From contig CAPXWY010000002.1 of NCBI GenBank assembly GCA_948736885.1, forward strand, positions 62,001 through 126,000: a stretch of DNA of 64,000 nt, read 5' to 3'. Within the stretch, counting starts at the first letter, position 1. Every line of letters begins with the position of its first letter. The notes under the pieces were generated by a model. It made no database searches. It was given only the letters and a program-made list of their open reading frames with translations, and was not told where the DNA came from. This DNA comes from an uncultured Alistipes sp. Lineage in GTDB: Bacteria > Bacteroidota > Bacteroidia > Bacteroidales > Rikenellaceae. Below, piece by piece: positions 52,565 through 60,769 of the stretch. The position numbers were made by a program, and so were the translations under genes.

Positions 52565-53392
52565 ATGTACGAAGAACTGAAAACCGTCGTCGAACGCACG
52601 TGGGACGACCGCGCGCTGCTCGCCGGCACCGAAGCACAGGAAGCGGTACGCCGCACGGTAGAACTGGTCGACAAGGGAGCGCTGCGCTGCGCCGAACCCG
52701 TCGATGCGGAAAAAAGCGAGTGGCGGGTGAACGAATGGGTCAAGAAAGCCGTGATCCTCTACTTCCCGATCCAGCCCATGCGCAAGATGGAGGCGGGCGA
52801 ACTGGAGTGGTTCGACAAAATGGAGCTGAAGCACGGCTACGAAGCGCTGGGCGTACGGGCCGTGCCCCATGCCGTGGCGCGCTACGGCGCCTACATAGCT
52901 CCGGGAGCCATTCTGATGCCCTCGTACGTCAACATCGGCGCCTACGTTGGCGCCGGTACGATGGTCGACACCTGGGCCACGGTGGGCTCGTGCGCCCAGA
53001 TCGGCGAACACGTCCACCTCTCGGGCGGCGTGGGCATCGGCGGAGTGCTGGAACCCGTGCAGGCGGCCCCGGTCATCATCGAGGACAACTGCTTCGTGGG
53101 GTCGCGCTCGATCGTGGTGGAGGGGGCGCACGTATGCCGCGAAGCGGTCCTGGGCTCGAACACCGTCATCACGGGCTCGACGCACATCATCGACGTGACA
53201 GGCCCCGAGCCGGTGACCTACAAAGGCTATGTGCCGCCGCGCTCGGTGGTTGTACCGGGCAGCTACCGCAAGCAGTTCCCTGCCGGCGAATACAGCGTTT
53301 CGTGCGCCTTGATTATCGGCCAGCGCAAGGAATCGACCGACAAGAAAACGTCGCTCAACGACGCCCTGCGCGAATTCGGTGTCTCGGCGTAA
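52565..53392 (+). CDS. dapD: Tetrahydrodipicolinate N-succinyltransferase
   Basis: Succinylates tetrahydrodipicolinate on the succinylase route to meso-diaminopimelate. After an N-terminal helical domain (residues 1-100; VNEWVKKAVILYFP), left-handed beta-helix hexapeptide repeats run from about 100 to 235 (IAPGAILMPSYVNIGAYVGA, GSRSIVVEGAHV). Length 275 is typical. Together with lysC and asd this gives three lysine/DAP genes here, though each is in its own unit. A structured leader and a strong terminator flank it. Confidence 0.97.
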   Translation: MYEELKTVVERTWDDRALLAGTEAQEAVRRTVELVDKGALRCAEPVDAEKSEWRVNEWVKKAVILYFPIQPMRKMEAGELEWFDKMELKHGYEALGVRAVPHAVARYGAYIAPGAILMPSYVNIGAYVGAGTMVDTWATVGSCAQIGEHVHLSGGVGIGGVLEPVQAAPVIIEDNCFVGSRSIVVEGAHVCREAVLGSNTVITGSTHIIDVTGPEPVTYKGYVPPRSVVVPGSYRKQFPAGEYSVSCALIIGQRKESTDKKTSLNDALREFGVSA

Positions 53393-53397
53393 GTCCG

Positions 53398-53432
53398 AAG
53401 TTGAAAGCTGCGAAGTGAAAAGCGAAAGGTGC
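53398..53432. repeat. Period-7 tract (AAGTTGA AAGCTGC GAAGTGA AAAGCGA AAGGTGC)
   Basis: Five 7-base units in phase, directly after dapD. The last two form the left arm of the dapD terminator. Confidence 0.65.
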
Positions 53433-53468
53433 TTTGCGGAGTCCGCAGCCTTTCGCTTTTGTTTTTTC
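53418..53468 (+). terminator. Terminator after dapD
   Basis: AAAAGCGAAAGG pairs perfectly with CCTTTCGCTTTT across a GC-rich 19-base loop and runs into GTTTTTTCG. The left arm is part of the period-7 tract. Confidence 0.85.
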
Positions 53469-53506
53469 GTCCCGCTTGTCTCCGTCACCTTTCGCCCGCC
53501 GCTCCC

Positions 53507-53534
53507 TTTTCACTTTTCACCTTTCACCTTAAAC
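53507..53534. repeat. Period-7 tract (TTTTCAC TTTTCAC CTTTCAC CTTAAAC)
   Basis: Four 7-base units in strict phase, the reverse-complement form of the GTGAAA family. Confidence 0.7.
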
Positions 53535-53797
53535 AAGCTGTCGGGCGGATGCTGGACGCAGCGCACGGAGAAAGCGTAGCTGCGATTATTCCCCGACAAG
53601 GGGAGTACGTCGACACCATGGAAGTGGAAACCTGCCGCGTTGTGCGAAGTCGGCAGATTGGAAGATGACGACCACAGCAGGCTCTCGTCTCCGATACATG
53701 CCAAGGCTCCCGTCGTTTTGACGCGGTAGCCCGCAGCAGGCGCTGTTAAGCAATCGCTATGGGGAATGCGGCGGAGAGAGAACAAAACAGAATTCAC
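53510..53797 (-). pseudogene. Fragment of a FISUMP (Fibrobacter succinogenes major paralogous) domain
   Basis: The reading contains APAAGYRVKTTGAL, LLWSSSSNLP, AGFHFHGVDV and NRSYAFSVRCVQ, in the order that ends FISUMP domains of Bacteroidota surface lipoproteins and fimbrillin-like proteins. Only the last 65 or so residues of the domain exist. No signal peptide or earlier part is present upstream, and the first residues come from the AATTCAC tract. It reads out at the 3' end into the TTTTCAC tract. This is best read as a decayed relic flanked by two period-7 tracts. Confidence 0.6.
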
Positions 53798-53825
53798 AAT
53801 TTAAAATTCACAATGCACAATTAAG
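53791..53825. repeat. Period-7 tract (AATTCAC AATTTAA AATTCAC AATGCAC AATTAAG)
   Basis: Five 7-base units in strict phase bounding the FISUMP relic on its upstream side. Confidence 0.7.
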
Positions 53826-53834
53826 AAATAATTT

Positions 53835-53867
53835 GTCATTCTGAGGAGCATAGCGACGAAGAATCTG
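53835..53867. repeat. GTCATTCTGAG intergenic repeat copy
   Basis: GTCATTCTGAGGAGCATAGC followed by GACGAAGAATCTG is a variant of the left arm at 24053-24077, with an insertion. It lies ten bases beyond a period-7 tract. Confidence 0.6.
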
Positions 53868-53957
53868 TATGCTGACGATACAGATGTTTGACTGCACTGC
53901 GTTTGTTGTTCTCCTCCTTGCTCGGCAAAAGCGGAATCAAACCCTCGAAGAGGGATT

Positions 53958-53992
53958 AATTGTGCATTGTGAATTTTGCATTCTGAATTGTT
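53958..53992. repeat. Period-7 tract (AATTGTG CATTGTG AATTTTG CATTCTG AATTGTT)
   Basis: Five 7-base units in strict phase; complement-type partner of the tract at 53791, 130 bp away. Confidence 0.7.
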
Positions 53993-54069
53993 CTCGGCTC
54001 CGCGGCAGACTGGAATATGCAACTGGCGGCAACGCGGAAAGGATGGAGGGAAAAGATGTTCGGGGCGAC

Positions 54070-54225
54070 CGCAGCTTGCAGAGATAAATACCGGCTTTAG
54101 CCGTGCGAGCCGAAGCCCCGCCCTGCGGAGGCTCGCAACACTCGCTCCGCGGACTTCGGCACGAGAACATTTGTGCTACCGGTCGACCGCGTCGGACAAA
54201 AAGCCGGTGCCGGTATCTCTGCCGA
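54070..54225. other. Nested inverted repeats in a gene-free 700-bp spacer
   Basis: GCAGAGATAAATACCGGCTTT (54078-54098, outer arm) is matched by the complement of 54200-54222 with small gaps. Inside, GTGCGAGCCGAAG faces CTTCGGCAC. The remainder of 53826-54504 contains no frame with coding character. It may be a structured RNA or a small mobile palindrome. Confidence 0.4.
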
Positions 54226-54504
54226 ACAAAAACCGTAAGCCGACTGCGGCTCGCGTGCAACGCTACGCACCCTAAACAACTATTTCCTTACATAACCCTC
54301 CTGCGCCATTACGCCGCCAGCGGACTGCTGAATCCGCCTTGCCGCACCGGTGCAAATCATGACCTGCACCGTTCCGGGCATCGACAGCTTGTGAACGGGC
54401 CCTCGTCCGGGAGAAAAAACCGAGCAAAACGCCATTAAGAACTTAGGACCCGGATTCTTCGATCCCGTACAGAAGAAACGGCAACGGAGAGTCCGTCACC
54501 GCTG

Positions 54505-54972
54505 TTATTTATGTTCGGCTTCAAGCCTCAGAAGCGCCTCCTTGACCGGCAGTCCGGCAGCGTAACCGACCAAAGCGCCGGATGCACCGACGACACGGTG
54601 ACAAGGGACGACTATGCCGATAGGATTGCGGTTGTTGGCCATGCCGACGGCCCGCGATGCCCGGGGACGGCCGATGCGTGCGGCGATCTCCCCATAGGTA
54701 CAAGTCCGACCGTAAGGAATCTCGCGCAGAGCAGCCCACACCTCCTGCTGAAAAGGGGTGCCTTGCGGAGCGAGCGGCAAGGTGAACTCGCGCCGGCGGC
54801 CGTCGAAATACTCGCGCAGCTCCGCCACCGCCTGCCGAAGCACGGGCGGCCACGTCTCCGCAGAATCGAACGGAACGCCGAAACTGCCGAAACGGAGAGC
54901 GGTCACGGCGTTGTCGCAGACCGTGACCGAGAGAGCTCCGACCGGAGAACGAAACCAGCAGACGTGCTCCAT
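54505..54972 (-). CDS. ogt: Methylated-DNA--protein-cysteine methyltransferase
   Basis: Suicide repair of O6-methylguanine. The acceptor Cys124 lies in IGIVVPCHRVVG, preceded by the helix-turn-helix-like YGEIAARIGRPRASRAVG; a short N-terminal ribonuclease-like domain completes 155 residues. It begins one base past the DPP-IV-like gene stop and so is likely translated from the same mRNA, without an obvious functional link. Confidence 0.95.
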   Translation of the reverse strand: MEHVCWFRSPVGALSVTVCDNAVTALRFGSFGVPFDSAETWPPVLRQAVAELREYFDGRRREFTLPLAPQGTPFQQEVWAALREIPYGRTCTYGEIAARIGRPRASRAVGMANNRNPIGIVVPCHRVVGASGALVGYAAGLPVKEALLRLEAEHK

Positions 54973-54973
54973 C

Positions 54974-57103
54974 CTACAGGTGTTCGAGCGTGTAGTCGAT
55001 CATCTTCTGCCGCACGTTGCGCGTGTCGTCGGGCAGCATGGAGTGGTTCTGATCGGGATAGACCATCATGTCGTAGCGTTTGCCGGCCCGGTTGAGCGCC
55101 CGGGCGAACTCGGCCGTATGCTGGAAATGGACGTTGTCGTCGGCCATGCCGTGGATCAGCAGCAGCCGGGTGCGCCGGTCGTCGAGCAGCCGCGCGAAGC
55201 GGATCGGCGCATTGTCATCGTAGCCGGCAGCGTTGTACTGCGGCAGGTTGTTGTAGATCTCGGTGTAGATGGTATCGTAGTAGCGCCACGACGTGACGGG
55301 GGCCACGGCAATGGCCATCTTGAAAAGCCCGAGCCCCTTCAGAGCACAGCTCGCGGCCATGAACCCGCCGAACGACCACCCGTAGATGCCGATGCGCCCG
55401 GCGTCGACCCACGGCTGCGCGGCCATGTGGCGGGCGAACGACAACTGGTCCTCGACCTCCAGGGCTCCCAGCCGGCCGTAGGTCTGTTTCTTGAACTTCT
55501 CGCCGCGGAATCCGGTGCCGCGGCCGTCGGTCGCCGCAACGATGTAGCCCTTGTCGACCAGCGCATCCTCCCAGTCGAGCGACCAGCGGTCGGCGACGGT
55601 CTGCGAACCGGGGCCGGAATACTGGGTGAGGAGCACAGGGTAGCGCTTCGAGGGGTCGAAGTCGCGCGGACGCACCATGTAGGCATTGAGCGTGTCGCCG
55701 CGCTCGGTGACGAACGTGAAGAACTCCTTGACCGGACGGCCCGAAGCCGCCAGCTCGCGCTCGAGTTCGGTGCTGACGGCCAGCGTACGCACGGGGCGCC
55801 CCTCGCCGGTACATATCTCGACGCGGTTGGGCGCGGCGGCCGACGAAAAGGTGGCGATGTAATATTTCATCCCCTTGCCGGGAACGATGGTGTAGTAGCC
55901 CTCGCCCGCAGTGAGGCGGCGCTTGTCCTTGCCGTTGAGCGCCACGCTGTAGAGGTTGCGCCGCAGGGGCGACGTCTCGGTGGAGAGGAACCACACGCGC
56001 TTGGGAGTGACGCCGACGACCTCGGTGACTTCCCAGTCGCCTTTGGTGACCTGGGCCAGCGGACCGCTGCGGATGCTGTAGAGATAGAGGTGCATGAACC
56101 CGGTGAGGCTCTCCTGGCGGACCAGGAACCGGTCCTTGTCGATGAAGGTGACGGTGCTGTCGTCGACGCGCTCGACATACTGCTGCGAACGCTCCTCGTA
56201 GATGGTGCGCTGGGCGCCGTGAGGCTCGCAGAGGATCACTTCGAAGGTGTTCTGCCGGCGGTTGATGCGGTGGTACCACAGGCGCCCGTCGGGCGTGAAG
56301 CCGATGCGGGGAAGGTACTGATCGGTCTCGGCGCCGGTGTCGATGCGCTCGGTCCGGCCCGAATCGAGGTCGACGACGAAGAGCTGCACGACGGAATTGG
56401 GATCGCCGGCTTTGGGATACTTGAACGAAAAGGCCTCGTTGTAAAGCTGGCCGTCGAAACGCATCATCTGCATCATGGGCACGTTGCGCTCGTCGAAACG
56501 CAGGTAGGCGATGCGGCGGCTGTCGGGCGAAAAGGCGTAGGCCCGCGTGATGCCGAACTCCTCCTCGTAGACCCAGTCGGTGGTGCCGTTGATGACGGCA
56601 TTCCACTCGCCGTCGGACGTGAGACGCCGCGTACGGCCCGATGCTATGTCAAAAAGATAGAGGTCGTTATGGTCGGAATAGAGGATCGACGAACCGTCGG
56701 GCGAAAAGGAGGCGTCGCGCGGAGCCCGGGCCTCGGAAAGAACGGGGCGGCAGGCGCTGCCCTCGACCAGCCGGTAGCCGGTAGTGTAGGAGTGGCGGTA
56801 GATGGGTTTGCGACCCGATGCGACGAGGATGCGCCGCTCGTCGGGCGAAAAGGCGTAGTCGGTGATTTTCAGACCGGCCGCAGCAGCGGGAAGCAGCTTC
56901 CGTCCGGGGGCCTCGCCTGCGTAGGCGTAGCAAACGATGTTGTTGTCCTCCAGGACCGTATAATGTTCGCCGTCGTTCATCGAACGGATGCCGGCGACGC
57001 GCGCATTCATGGCGCGCAGGCGGGCGATTTCGGCATATTCGTTCTGTGCGGCGGCCGGAGCGGCGCAGGCCACGGCCCAAAGGAGAAGAAAGAACTTTTT
57101 CAA
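54974..57103 (-). CDS. Dipeptidyl peptidase IV-like S9B peptidase
   Basis: Removes N-terminal X-Pro dipeptides. The signal peptide is MKKFFLLLWAVACAAPAAAQ, followed by an eight-bladed propeller (about 40-480) including WVYEEEF, the double-Glu motif that binds the N-terminus. In the hydrolase domain the serine is in GWSFGGFMAA, the acid in ADDNVHF and His in DQNHSML. Length 709 fits bacterial DPP-IV. The start is TTG at 57103, overlapping the upstream stop as TTGA, so translation is probably coupled. Confidence 0.94.
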   Translation of the reverse strand: MKKFFLLLWAVACAAPAAAQNEYAEIARLRAMNARVAGIRSMNDGEHYTVLEDNNIVCYAYAGEAPGRKLLPAAAAGLKITDYAFSPDERRILVASGRKPIYRHSYTTGYRLVEGSACRPVLSEARAPRDASFSPDGSSILYSDHNDLYLFDIASGRTRRLTSDGEWNAVINGTTDWVYEEEFGITRAYAFSPDSRRIAYLRFDERNVPMMQMMRFDGQLYNEAFSFKYPKAGDPNSVVQLFVVDLDSGRTERIDTGAETDQYLPRIGFTPDGRLWYHRINRRQNTFEVILCEPHGAQRTIYEERSQQYVERVDDSTVTFIDKDRFLVRQESLTGFMHLYLYSIRSGPLAQVTKGDWEVTEVVGVTPKRVWFLSTETSPLRRNLYSVALNGKDKRRLTAGEGYYTIVPGKGMKYYIATFSSAAAPNRVEICTGEGRPVRTLAVSTELERELAASGRPVKEFFTFVTERGDTLNAYMVRPRDFDPSKRYPVLLTQYSGPGSQTVADRWSLDWEDALVDKGYIVAATDGRGTGFRGEKFKKQTYGRLGALEVEDQLSFARHMAAQPWVDAGRIGIYGWSFGGFMAASCALKGLGLFKMAIAVAPVTSWRYYDTIYTEIYNNLPQYNAAGYDDNAPIRFARLLDDRRTRLLLIHGMADDNVHFQHTAEFARALNRAGKRYDMMVYPDQNHSMLPDDTRNVRQKMIDYTLEHL

Positions 57104-57810
57104 GGCTGCATGTCGGTTGTGTCGAAGTCGTAGCCCAGCCGTTTGCCGGTCACGAACTTCGAATTGTCCATCTTGGTGTTGAACTGGTCGACCGTGACGC
57201 GGGCGAAGGTCTCGTAGGGCGGCGTGAGGAGGTCGAAATCGAGCGCGTGGGCGATGGATTCCTCCAGGATGGAGACCAGCGCGCGACGGTCGATTTCGGC
57301 GGTGCCGAAATCGGCGGCCCGGACCGAAATCAAGCCCTTGCCCTCGACGAAATAACGACGCTCGCGGTTGATGAACAAGCGCCCGATGAGGTAGCCCTCG
57401 TCGGCATTGCGGTTGAACTTGAACGAATCGGAGAGGAAGTTATAGATGTTGACCATGCCGCAATAGGCGTTCTGGGCATCGGCGGCAACGTAGGGCGTCC
57501 GCCGCACGGGGTGCTGCCCGTCGAAGTCGAAGACATCGGTGTGCATCTGGAAGATGAGGATGTCGCTGGCCACCTGCAGCTGGGTCTCGAACTTGCCGCG
57601 GTCGCGGTACTCGATCCGCACGCGGCGGTCGAGCTTGCCGTCGAGGGCGTCGTCGAATTCCGACGCCATTTCGAAAAGCACCTCCTTCAACAGGTTGAAG
57701 GCGGCGAAAGTGTTGTCGAAGACCTGCTGTTTGAGGCTCGACTTGCGGACCACGGTTTCGAGAATCCGCGCACGGAGCGGAGGGGTTTCCATGAATTCGG
57801 AATTAGACAT
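57100..57810 (-). CDS. Conserved hypothetical protein, function unknown
   Basis: I do not recognise a domain in its 236 residues. No signal peptide or membrane helix is visible, so it is probably cytoplasmic. The middle (DILIFQMHTDVFDFDGQHPV...YVAADAQNAYCGMVNIYNFL) looks like a mixed alpha/beta fold, and the end is acidic. Met7 (57792) is an alternative start. It overlaps the DPP-IV-like gene by four bases, which suggests constitutive coupling with it. Confidence 0.75.
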   Translation of the reverse strand: MSNSEFMETPPLRARILETVVRKSSLKQQVFDNTFAAFNLLKEVLFEMASEFDDALDGKLDRRVRIEYRDRGKFETQLQVASDILIFQMHTDVFDFDGQHPVRRTPYVAADAQNAYCGMVNIYNFLSDSFKFNRNADEGYLIGRLFINRERRYFVEGKGLISVRAADFGTAEIDRRALVSILEESIAHALDFDLLTPPYETFARVTVDQFNTKMDNSKFVTGKRLGYDFDTTDMQP

Positions 57811-57893
57811 TCATAAACTTGCGGCGGGTCCGGAAGGATTGCGGAAGCGGAACGACCGCGCATTCCCGATACGGACTGCGACCTGAAAAAGCG

Positions 57894-58892
57894 TTATTTG
57901 ATCCGCAGCTCCTGGCCGGCCGCGAGCACAGCGCCCGACTTCAAGCCGTTGAGCTTCTCCAGCGAGCGGGTGCGGATGCCGTAGGACTGGGCCACGGAAG
58001 CCGCGGTTTCGCCCTGGCGGCAGAGGTGGTGGCGGGCATTGCCGTCCCAGGCCTTCTTCTTACGCTCGATGAAGACCACTTCGCCGTGGGCCGGACGCGT
58101 GCGGCGGCCCTTCACGTCGTTGAACTTGCGCAGGTTGCCCGCCGAAAGCCGGAACTTGCTGCCGATGTTCTCGTAGGAGTCGTCCTCCTTGGCCAGCACG
58201 TAGTGCACGCCGTTGGTCGTGTAGACGTTGTAACCCTCGTGCGAATTGATCGTCACCCGGTAGTTGTCGGGGTCGATCAGATAGCCGCCGATGGCCAGGC
58301 TGCTCTGCGAGGAACTCCGCGAACTCTCCTCCAGGGTCTTGCCCTTGCTGGCGGCGTAAAGCCGCTCGCCGTCGGTGGGCGAATCGAGCAGGTGGAGGTT
58401 GTAGTACTCGATGATGCGGATCAGACGCTGCGCATAGTCGGGCGCCGTGGCGTAGCCGGCAGCCTTCAGACCGCGCGCCCAGCTCTTGTAGTCGGTCGAC
58501 GGATAGGCGAAAAGCGAGTCGTAGCGGGGCTGCGTGTCGAGAAATACGGCATGGTCATGATACGACGCCTCGACCGATTCGTAGGCGCGGAAACACTCGT
58601 CCTTCTCGTCGTCGTCGTGATAGACCCTGGGGCCGGTCCAGTTCTTCTTGCACTTGATGCCGAAATGGTTGTTCGACTCGAGCGAAAGACGGCTGTTGCC
58701 GCTGTCCGACTCGAGGATGCCCTGCGCCATGGTGATGCTGGCCGGAATGCCGTAGCGCTCCATCTGGGCCACGGCGATGGACTTGTAACGCTCGATATAC
58801 TCCTCGCGCGAGATGCGCGTCTGCGCAGCGGCCGAACAGATACCCGCCAGGGCGATCGCGCCCGCAAGTATTGCTTTTCTTGAAAAAATCAT
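57894..58892 (-). CDS. Exported N-acetylglucosaminidase (GH73) with LysM domains
   Basis: Signal peptide MIFSRKAILAGAIALAGICSAAAQ precedes a FlgJ-type glucosaminidase domain (residues 28-160), with the probable catalytic Glu in AQGILESDSGNS and the conserved NNHFGIKC. Two LysM-like repeats follow (VHYVLAKEDDSYENIGSKF; HHLCRQGETAASVAQSYG). It would cleave the glycan strand of peptidoglycan in the periplasm. Length 332. Possible -7 box CAAAGGTA (complement of TACCTTTG) at 58918-58925 lies 26 bp upstream. Confidence 0.92.
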   Translation of the reverse strand: MIFSRKAILAGAIALAGICSAAAQTRISREEYIERYKSIAVAQMERYGIPASITMAQGILESDSGNSRLSLESNNHFGIKCKKNWTGPRVYHDDDEKDECFRAYESVEASYHDHAVFLDTQPRYDSLFAYPSTDYKSWARGLKAAGYATAPDYAQRLIRIIEYYNLHLLDSPTDGERLYAASKGKTLEESSRSSSQSSLAIGGYLIDPDNYRVTINSHEGYNVYTTNGVHYVLAKEDDSYENIGSKFRLSAGNLRKFNDVKGRRTRPAHGEVVFIERKKKAWDGNARHHLCRQGETAASVAQSYGIRTRSLEKLNGLKSGAVLAAGQELRIK

Positions 58893-58917
58893 TATCTTTG
58901 TTTTAAGTTAGGCCCAA

Positions 58918-58925
58918 CAAAGGTA
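58918..58925 (-). promoter_or_regulatory. -7 box for the GH73/LysM gene
   Basis: TACCTTTG on the minus strand fits TAnnTTTG. A plus-strand TATCTTTG at 58893-58900 faces it and may serve the DUF4254 gene. Confidence 0.45.
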
Positions 58926-58966
58926 TAACAATCCGACGAAATAACCATATCCAAACCGACCGAAAT

Positions 58967-59569
58967 ATGTTCACCCCAAACGCCAACGCTGTTTTCAACC
59001 GTTCGATCGACGACTACCACCGCACGGACGACGTGGACCGTCCCGTCGAAAATCCCTATCCGGCGGAGTCGCTCGACCACCTGCTCTATCTGAAGAACTG
59101 GATCGACACGGTCCAGTGGCACCTCGAGGACATCATCCGCAATCCGGAGATCGATCCCGCAGAGGCATTGGCGATCAAGCGGCGCATCGACCGCTCGAAC
59201 CAGGAGCGCACCGACATGGTGGAATACATCGACTCGTGGCTGCTGGAGAAATACAAGGACACGGCCGTGGCTCCCGACGCCCGCCTCAACACCGAGACGC
59301 CGGCCTGGGCCATCGACAGGCTCTCGATCCTGGCCCTGAAGATCTACCACATGAAGCAGGAGACCCTCCGCACCGACGTCGGCGACGCCCACCGCGCCGC
59401 CTGCCGGGCGAAGCTGGAGGTGCTCGAAACCCAGCAGGCCGACCTGTCGCAGGCGATCGAGGAGCTGCTCGAAGACATCGAAGCGGGCCGCAAGTACATG
59501 AAGACCTACAAACAGATGAAGATGTACAACGACCCGGCGCTCAATCCGGTGCTCTATGGCAAAAAATAA
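58967..59569 (+). CDS. DUF4254 protein
   Basis: The 200 residues are nearly all helix, with many charged and aromatic positions (LKNWIDTVQWHLEDIIRN, LALKIYHMKQETLR). This matches DUF4254, found in Bacteroidota immediately before GT9 glycosyltransferases. No signal or membrane segment is seen. It overlaps the GT9 gene by 14 bp. Its function is unknown; an accessory role in glycolipid assembly is inferred from the fixed partnership. Confidence 0.88.
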   Translation: MFTPNANAVFNRSIDDYHRTDDVDRPVENPYPAESLDHLLYLKNWIDTVQWHLEDIIRNPEIDPAEALAIKRRIDRSNQERTDMVEYIDSWLLEKYKDTAVAPDARLNTETPAWAIDRLSILALKIYHMKQETLRTDVGDAHRAACRAKLEVLETQQADLSQAIEELLEDIEAGRKYMKTYKQMKMYNDPALNPVLYGKK

Positions 59570-60593
59570 GACGCTGCCCCGGCACCTGCTGGTGTTCCGC
59601 ACCTCGGCCATGGGCGATGTGGCCATGCTGCCGCATGCCCTGCGCGCCCTGCGCACGGCATATCCCGACCTGCGGATCACGGTGGCGACGCAGCGGATCT
59701 TCCGGCCTCTGTTCGAAGAGCTGGGCGTCGATTTCCTGGAAGTCGACATCAGGGGACGCCACCATTCGCTGGCCGGCATGCTGCGGCTGGCCGGCGAAGC
59801 CCGCCGGACGGGGGTCGACGCCGTGGCCGACGTCCACGGTGTGATGCGCTCCGCAATATTCCGCCACCGGATGCGCCTCTACGGCATCCCGACGGCCCAC
59901 ATCGACAAGGAACACACCCGCAAACGGCGCTTCATCCGCCAGGGCGGGTCCTGCGCGGCCCCTCTGCGCCACACGGTGCTGCGCTACTGCGACGTCTTCC
60001 GCCGCCTCGGATTCGAATTCGACGACCCGATGCCGGCCCTTCGCACCGAGCGCCCCAATCCGATGGGCGACAGCCCCAAAAACGGCCGCTGGGTGGGTTT
60101 CGCGCCTTTCTCGGCCCAGCGGGGCAAGACCTATCCGGAAGATCTGGCGCGCGAAGCCGTAAGGTTGCTCGCGAAGCGCTGCGAGCGGCTTTTCGTTCAT
60201 GGCGGAGGAGGATCCGAAGCCGACTTCGCCCGCGAGATGGAACAGACCTACCCCAACGTGACGGCCCTCTGCGGCCGAGCGGGGCTGGCCGAAGAGACCG
60301 ACCTGATCGCCCATCTCGACTGCGTGGTCTCGATGGATTCGCTGGTCATGCACCTGGCGGCGCTGACGGCCACGCCCGCCGTGTCGGTATGGGGCGCCAC
60401 GCACCCCGGACTGGGATTTTTGGGCTGGGGCAGCGATCCGAAACTCGTTCTGCAGGCCGACATGCCGTGCCGCCCCTGCTCGGTCTTCGGGGCCAAACCG
60501 TGCCGCTACGGCGACTACCGTTGTCTGCGCGCGGTCACTCCGCAGATGATCGCCGACAAGGTGGAGGAAGTGCTGGCAACGCCCGGCTCATAA
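59556..60593 (+). CDS. Glycosyltransferase family 9 (heptosyltransferase-like)
   Basis: GT-B fold transferase of the RfaF/RfaC type. N-terminal RHLLVFRTSAMGDVAMLPHA has the Asp of the acceptor site, and the C-terminal half has FAPFSAQRGKTYPEDL and SMDSLVMHLAAL...PAVSVWGATHPG, the donor-binding motif. It probably adds a heptose or related sugar to the LPS core at the inner membrane face; the sugar is not known. Length 345. It converges on gltA/nfnB, with the palindromic terminator between. Confidence 0.92.
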   Translation: MAKNKTLPRHLLVFRTSAMGDVAMLPHALRALRTAYPDLRITVATQRIFRPLFEELGVDFLEVDIRGRHHSLAGMLRLAGEARRTGVDAVADVHGVMRSAIFRHRMRLYGIPTAHIDKEHTRKRRFIRQGGSCAAPLRHTVLRYCDVFRRLGFEFDDPMPALRTERPNPMGDSPKNGRWVGFAPFSAQRGKTYPEDLAREAVRLLAKRCERLFVHGGGGSEADFAREMEQTYPNVTALCGRAGLAEETDLIAHLDCVVSMDSLVMHLAALTATPAVSVWGATHPGLGFLGWGSDPKLVLQADMPCRPCSVFGAKPCRYGDYRCLRAVTPQMIADKVEEVLATPGS

Positions 60594-60715
60594 GACCAAG
60601 GGGCGCGCAGACAATTGCGCATCTACGCCGAACCGGGCATCTTCGTTGCCCCGGACGCGGCCATTCCTTGAAAATGACCATATCGCGGCAAAAACACCGG
60701 CAGCCACCGAACATA

Positions 60716-60755
60716 AAAATGGCGGGCATTGCAATTTTGCAATGCCCGCCATTTT
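60716..60755. terminator. Bidirectional terminator, 19-bp perfect palindrome
   Basis: AAAATGGCGGGCATTGCAA pairs perfectly with TTGCAATGCCCGCCATTTT around two bases. The A/T ends give a U-tract on both strands. It separates the converging GT9 gene and nfnB-like gene. Confidence 0.9.
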
Positions 60756-60769
60756 GAAGAAAGAGGAAG

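Noticed and set aside
53801..54022. Short minus-strand reading frame of 73 codons
   Set aside because: It is composed of translated period-7 and GTCATT repeats and has no protein-like pattern.
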